From Chamaecyparis obtusa (Eukaryota > Streptophyta > Pinopsida > Cupressales > Cupressaceae), in the NCBI GenBank assembly GCA_027943335.1, contig BSBK01009265.1:1-64000 (forward strand): 64,000 nucleotides of DNA. Direction: 5' to 3'. The notes under the pieces were generated by a model. It was not told the DNA's origin. It did not search any database and was given only the letters and a program-made list of their open reading frames with translations. A program made the translations under genes and the position numbers. Positions 58,600-64,000 of this stretch are shown in pieces (position 1 is the first letter of the stretch; each line of letters starts with the position of its first letter).

Positions 58600-60471
58600 A
58601 AACATGAATAAGAGTATCCAAGTACCAAAACATGAGTGTCCTCCTATGTTCACAAACCAAACCAAAGTGAATCTAGTCTCCAAAACAAAAGTATCCAAAT
58701 GGAGGGGTGCTGCATATTGTATTGTAAAAAAGGTAATTATAAGACCAAGAAAGGGCCAAGTAAAGGGTCTTCTTCCAAGAGTGGGACAAATAAATGTCCA
58801 ATTAAAGTGAATTTGTTATGTTTCTGTCATTTGGGTCACTATGCCATTCAATTTCCAGATAAGATAAAAAAGGGTAAGCAAAAGAAGCGGGTTGTGGCTA
58901 CTGTAGAGGTGGAAGAGTTTGTAATATGGTTTGAGAATGAGTTTTTACTCATTGGACGTCTCTCAAGTTTTGTTGCCAATAATGAGTGGTATATTGATAG
59001 CGGGGATTCTCACCATATGACAGGAGTCAAAGAGTATTTCAACAAGTTGGAGGAGTTGGAGTTCTATATTGAGCTTAGAGACAATGCCAAGTACCATGCA
59101 GTTGGTGTTGGCATCATCAATTTTTAGAGGGAGTCCAACAAATCTCTATTGGTGGAGGATGTATTGTATGTCCCACGCATGAAAAAGCATTTGATACTGA
59201 TCTCTATATTGGAGGAAAATATTTGCATTGTGACCTTTGATGGAGGAAGATTATAGATTCATCCCAAGTATTCCAAGGTAGTAAAAGTGATTGGATTAAA
59301 AAATGATAGCTTGTTTTTATTATAGTTTGAGCTAGAACATGCGTTGGTAAGCAGTTGTGGAAGGATAGGAGAATTGTGGCATGGGAGGATGGCCCATCTT
59401 CACCTAGAGAACTTAATGTGATCAAGGAAATAGTTATGGTCTTTCCTTGGATGAAGTTCAAGAAGCATGAGGTGTGCAAGGGTTTAAAACTAGGTAAATA
59501 TTCCAAAGACCAATTTTATGAGAAACAACACTAGGTCCAAAAATATTTTGGATCTTATATGCTCAAATGTGTGTGGGCCCATGTCAACAATTTCCTTGAA
59601 TGGATATGAGTATCATGTTACCTTCATTGATGATTTTCTCAGGAAGGCATGGATATATTTTCTTAAGAATAAAGATGAGTTATTTTGTAGATTCAAAGAA
59701 TTTAAGGCTCTTCTGAAGAACCAAACAAGGAGGAAGATCAAGACATCAATGTTAGATAATGGAGGTAATTATACCTTGAATTCCTTCAACTATTTCCATG
59801 CTTAGGAAGGTGAAAAGAAATGATTTATGGTTCTATAGAACCCTTAACCAAATGGGGTTTCTAAACAAAAAAAAAAATTGGGCTATAGTTGGAGTAGCCA
59901 AGGCTATGCTCCATGATCAGGATCTACTTTGGTTTTTAGGGGAAGAGGCTTGCAATACTACCATATAGTTGAAAAATAAGAGTCCACACAAGGTGTTGGG
60001 AAAGTTGACACCTGAGGAGGAATTCATCGGGAAGAAACCAAATTTAGAGCACTTGACATCTTTGGATGCCTTGTATATTATTATTTTCCAATGGAGAAGA
60101 GAAACAAGTTAGAACCAACTGTAGAGAAGGGTATCCTTATTGGGTACAGTGAAGCTTTTGAGGCCTATAAATTTTACATTCCTACCCTCAAGAACATATC
60201 TATATGAAGGGATGTGAAGTTGAAGGAGGAGAGGGCTCTTCGGAATTTTGGAAGCTTGATGAACGTTCAAAAGGAGAATCACACTCTCAATAATGAGGTA
60301 GCAAAAATTCCTCAAAGTTCATTCATGCTAGCTCGAGAGTGGGGCAAGAAGGCCCATAAATTTGATCTAGAGGAGGAATAGAGAATTCCTTATCCTCATA
60401 CTTCTATTATAGGGAGGAGGAAGAAAAAGATGGATAAGAAAAAACTAAGAGGCCTAGAAGTATGTTGATGA
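58600..60471 (+). pseudogene. Ty1/copia gag-pol fragment (knuckle, protease, integrase)
   Basis: Mostly one frame with many stops. In order: zinc-knuckle-like CFCHLGHYAIQFPDK (58817-58861; second Cys out of register, last Cys lost), protease block WYIDSGDSHHMTG (58987-59025; the usual A after DSG is D), LYVPRMKKH, the pre-integrase LWHGRMAHLH, integrase blocks CSNVCGPM (the first catalytic Asp replaced by Asn), VTFIDDFLRKAWIYFLKNKDE and MLDNGG (second Asp kept), then FGCLVYYYFPMEKRNKLEPT and GILIGYSE. Small shifts occur near 59400 and 59515. Reverse transcriptase is not present because element G interrupts it at 60472. Confidence 0.85.
60467..60471. repeat. Probable left TSD of element G
   Basis: GATGA precedes the LTR terminus at 60472. 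The right copy would lie beyond the window, so this cannot be confirmed here. Confidence 0.4.
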
Positions 60472-61695
60472 TGTTGGATTAATTATGGAAAGTTAAGTAC
60501 TAAGAGGGGAGGGGTGAGTCAGTACTCTAAAAACTTTTATCAACTTATTCTGAACATTTACCGAATTATAAAATTTGCATGAATCATTAAAAAATATTGA
60601 AATCAACACATAAAACATAACTCATAACACCATGATTTTTGGTCTTGCAGAAACCCTTGGTCAGAGGGAAAAATTGTGGTGGGAATGGTACCCATAATCC
60701 TTCACTACTGCAGCAAAAAGGTTTGCTCAGTTAGAGCTACAAAATTTAGCTATTTCTAATAGCTTATCCTGTTAAGAGTATTTACCCTACTAAGAGTATA
60801 AAGACCTATTCAGTCTACCTTGCTAAAGGATTTTATAACTCTAATCTAAGAGATGTACCATGTTAAAGGATTTAAAAATTAAGACCTATTAGGGCCTACT
60901 CGATTAAGGGATTTTACAAATATGATTACACTATAAACCACTACTAAAAATGTATGTAATGATGCATCAACAAATTCTTTTCAGACTCAATATGCTCAAT
61001 ATCATATTACTTCATTCTGCATTTCACTCACAATTCAACTTTTATAATTGGTAGCTTTGACTCTGATTCACATTCACAGTTCTGCTCTAACTATTCTATT
61101 ACTCGGCATCTTATTTTCTCTTCATCACTTCCAAATTATTTAATGTCTGATCATCACCTATTCTCTATAATTTATCTTCATCTTCTCTCTCACCTCTCAA
61201 ACACTCTAATCTTCATACACCGATCCTTTTATACTCAATCTAGAAGTCGTGGAAACGTTCTAGATTCTTCTCCTTAAATGGTGTTAGCATTGGTTACATC
61301 TCCAATGTATATATTCCACTTAATTTCCATTGGTGGATCTTACCTTGTAATCATGCAAAATAATCTTTTTTATATCTCCAATGTTTTACCAAATAATCTC
61401 CTTGAAATCTGTAAAATGTTTTATGCTTGGTGTCCAGATTCAATGTATCTATTACAATCTGTTATGTCATCCTGTGTTACTTGGTAACAAATTTTATTCT
61501 TACTCAATAAAATGTGTACTCAAAAATTGCTCGATGCATGCCTTGCTTTTCTCAATGCCTATCTCTTATTTCCCTTTACCAACTGACTTGTTTTCTTTAC
61601 CGACTAAGTCCTATGACTCCTTCATTCACCGTCTGACTTTGACAATCAATATGAATTTAACAAAATTAATGACAACAAACTCTTTAGGAGTATCA
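60472..61695 (-). repeat. 3' LTR of element G
   Basis: 1224 bp, TGTTGGATTAATT to GGAGTATCA. GAGGGGAGGGGTGAGTCAGTA near the left end is the superfamily's shared motif. The words CCTGTTAAGAG, CCTACTAAGAG and similar repeat at about 60768-60905. Confidence 0.8.
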
Positions 61696-61927
61696 ATCTC
61701 CCCCTTTGGCATTAGTTTGGCATCTTTGTTAAAAACTTCAAAGTGAACAAAATTTTGTGTCCTTAATAAAAATTTGACCATGTATAAACTCTCTATATAA
61801 CTTATAACTCCATAGCTTCATGAATCCCCTATGGAAATACTTCCTATGTACATATCTCCTTATGATTATATCCCCCTTATATACATATATCTATCCCCCT
61901 TTTTTGACAAATATGCCAAAAACAAAA
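61696..61927 (-). promoter_or_regulatory. 3' untranslated region of G with two polypurine tracts
   Basis: Minus strand AATGCCAAAGGGGGAGAT abuts the LTR (61696-61713). A second copy, TTGTCAAAAAAGGGGGATAG, lies at about 61890-61909, some 20 bases after the ORF2 stop. Confidence 0.7.
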
Positions 61928-64000
61928 TTACTTACTTGGATTTGGTGGTGGAGGCTTATAAAAACTATATTGGTATCTCTTCTTTGCATCTCCTAGGGAT
62001 GACTCCCATGATTCCTTTAGTACTTGCAACACCACATTTTCTCACCTATGTTAGTTGTTAATCTAGTAATGCTATCCGTAGCACTGATGTTAGGGGTATT
62101 CACTAATCCTTTTGCCTTGTGAATATGTCTCTTCAGTGATTCAATTTGGGGTATCAAAATTGCTTGCAGCTCTAGAAGTTCCATTCCGATCTTATTCTCT
62201 TCTTTTCTTAGTTCATGATGCACTCCCATTAAATGTTTCAACCTCTGATAATAGACTTCAAATGTTCCAGGCTCGGTTGTGTTCTTTTTTAGCTTCTCAG
62301 TCAACTCTTTTTCAATAGACACATCTTTCTTCTTGATATCCTCAGTAAAGTTTGAAATTAAACATATCTTTTGAAATAATGATAGAATATTTTTCAATTC
62401 ATTCTGTAATTCTATAACTAATTCGGAAAGTGATATCTTATCCAATCCAATTGATTGAATTAAATATTCAATGATCTTGTTTTCCATGTTCTTCTGGTGC
62501 ACTTGCATGAGATACTCAATTGCCTCTGTACCAAGTTCTTTCACTTGTTTTACCAATTATTCCAACTAACTTAGTAGACTACCCTTTTCATTTATATTAG
62601 CATCAGAAACAATTTCCTGTAGTATATCCTTTAAACTCTCTAGCACATTGGTCTTTTATTTCTTGGATAGCATTGTATCTTATGTTTCTTTCATTTTAAG
62701 TAGATCTCTAAATTCATATAGCTCTTTAGGGCTTAGTGAGGAGATATTTACCTTTGGAATCACTATTGGTTGGCTTAAGTCATTTTTTTCTTTTTCATGT
62801 TTCTTTTCTATTTATAAACTTTCTCCAGTAGAAAACTTAGGGGAACGTGATGCCTTCATTGCATCAGATGTAGTAGTTGTAGTTGTATCTTGAGTTATTT
62901 CTTCTCTTCCGTATTCTTGTTGTTCTTCTATCTTTTCTTTATGTTTCTCCTCTTTCTTCTCTTCATGTTTTTCTTTTTTCTTCTCTTATTTATTTTCTTC
63001 CTTCTCATTTTCTTTCTCCTTCTCTTTCTCTTGTTTGTCTATATTTTTCCAGTGTCTTGTGGTCTTGGTAGAGATGACCGACTCAGTATTCTAATCTATA
63101 GTAGTCTCAATCTCTTTGTTGTCCTCAATTTCCTTTTGTTCGGTCTCCTTTACCTGTTCGGTGTACTTATCCTCTACATCAATAGGAATTTATTTAGTAG
63201 CTTATGAGATAACCTCATTAATCTCAGGAAAATCAACTACTTGTTCACTAACTCAATCTTCATCCATCAAATTAGCCTTATTTGTATCATCAATGTCTAT
63301 TTGTTTAGTGTCCTTGTCGTCGATTACCATGACATCTACATTTTGTGTTATTCCTTTTGTTGGGTCCTTTTCAGTGATATCCTTAATGATCACTTCATCT
63401 TTTTCTAGGGTCAAGTCAATAGGATCTGACTTACCTTGGTTTGCCTCAGTCTCAGTTGACTGGTTAGGAAGGAAGATCTTTCTCCATATATCATCATTAT
63501 CCTTTTTCATTGCTTCTAGTTCACTGACCATGATCTTTAATGTTATTCTCTTTAATAGAAATCTCTTTGAGTACTCCTTCAATCCTTCCTTAATCTCTTT
63601 TACTGAAAAATTGGGTACAGTAATATCTAGGGATCTTTCCCTCATTTTCTTTTTAGAAGTCATAACATACTTCCATCTAGCATCAATTTTCTTGTATAGC
63701 TCATCTGGTATTTGGTTGTCAACTTCAACCCAAATTGTTCTAAATTTGTGTAATGTAAACACAACTACCTCCTCAATAGTTTATTTATCTTCATCACTCC
63801 TTGTTTCATACTTTTCATATTTGATTCCAACAAAACCTCCATAATCTTGAGACTTTCAATAAATTCATCTAAGTTTTTAGGTTTTGAGGGATGATCTTGC
63901 ACAACTTTAAATTTACTTAAATATTTTGATTTTGTCTTAGTATCTCCTTGTAGCTTCAACTTTCTTCTCGGTCTATCATATGTTTTCTTTTCCATCATAT
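61928..64000 (-). pseudogene. Second gene (ORF2) of G, C-terminal part
   Basis: Long minus-strand frames: 63998-63765, 63762-63253 (block LPNQSTETEAN, with an acidic tail) and 62556-62017 (helical, QNELKNILSLFQKI), with a decayed Lys/Glu-rich part between. The stop at 61930-61928 precedes the second polypurine tract as in A, D and E. The text resembles the C-terminal half of the E protein in composition and order rather than in exact sequence. The conserved N-terminal core lies beyond the window. Confidence 0.55.

Larger units (their letters stand above)
60472..64000 (-). mobile_element. Element G: non-autonomous LTR retrotransposon, runs off the window
   Basis: 3' LTR 60472-61695, duplicated polypurine tract, then the 3' part of the second gene on the minus strand. 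The layout is the same as A, D and E, with a different LTR sequence, so it is a fourth family. It lies inside a copia remnant. Confidence 0.8.

Noticed and set aside
62883..63844. Plus-strand hydrophobic frames that look like membrane proteins
   Set aside because: They are complements of the Lys/Glu-rich second gene of G. Phe/Leu/Ser runs arise from AAG/GAA-rich coding on the other strand.

Overview
This window looks like intergenic heterochromatin from a plant with a large, repeat-rich nuclear genome. A gymnosperm such as a conifer would fit, but nothing here fixes the species. It is AT-rich, has no intact host gene, no RNA gene that I can recognise and no prokaryotic signal. Almost every base belongs to LTR retrotransposons, LINE-type retroelements or their remains, all with premature stops.

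From 658 to 44679 the window is one nested stack that can be dated by order of insertion from target-site duplications (TSDs). The outermost element, B (minus strand, 6-bp repeat TAAGAC at 652-657 and 44680-44685), was hit by a sister copy, A (plus strand, in B's 3' LTR at 1329). It was also hit by D (minus strand, 11988-43379, TSD CTTAT inside B's gag gene). D was then hit in its second gene by E (minus strand, 16070-23246, TSD CAGTG) and by F (plus strand, 23769-39717, TSD TTAGG/ATAGG). A related fifth copy, G, starts at 60472 and runs off the right edge.

A, B, D, E and G form one superfamily. Their LTRs are 1.0-1.2 kb, and the primer-binding site, visible in A, B, D and E, matches initiator tRNA-Met (TGGTATCAGAGC-type). 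Where the gag gene is visible it encodes an N-terminal coiled coil followed by four or five CCHC or CCHC-like knuckles. A gap of about 0.4-0.55 kb separates it from a second gene of about 1,000 codons that I do not recognise. The 3' untranslated region is bounded by two polypurine tracts. None has protease, reverse transcriptase or integrase, so they are non-autonomous and must be moved by another element, probably Ty1/copia-like judging by the primer site. The unknown second protein, conserved over three or four diverged families, is the best candidate here for something undescribed.

F is a 15.9-kb Ty3/gypsy element of the Tat type. Its gag, protease, reverse transcriptase and two RNase H domains lie in one frame from 27428 to 33985, but the integrase core is missing. 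Downstream, antisense to pol, sits a three-exon plant mobile domain (PMD) gene with good splice sites. F also carries three clusters of a GC-rich palindrome (core ATCGCGCGAT), two in the 5' leader and one inside intron 1 of the PMD gene.

The right third (44686-64000) holds an AT-rich stretch, two inverted copies of a coiled-coil retroposed unit (one with a 15-bp TSD), a decayed LINE (about 48600-56940) split by a 2.6-kb putative solo LTR with TSD GTAAT, a Ty1/copia pol fragment (58600-60471), and then G.
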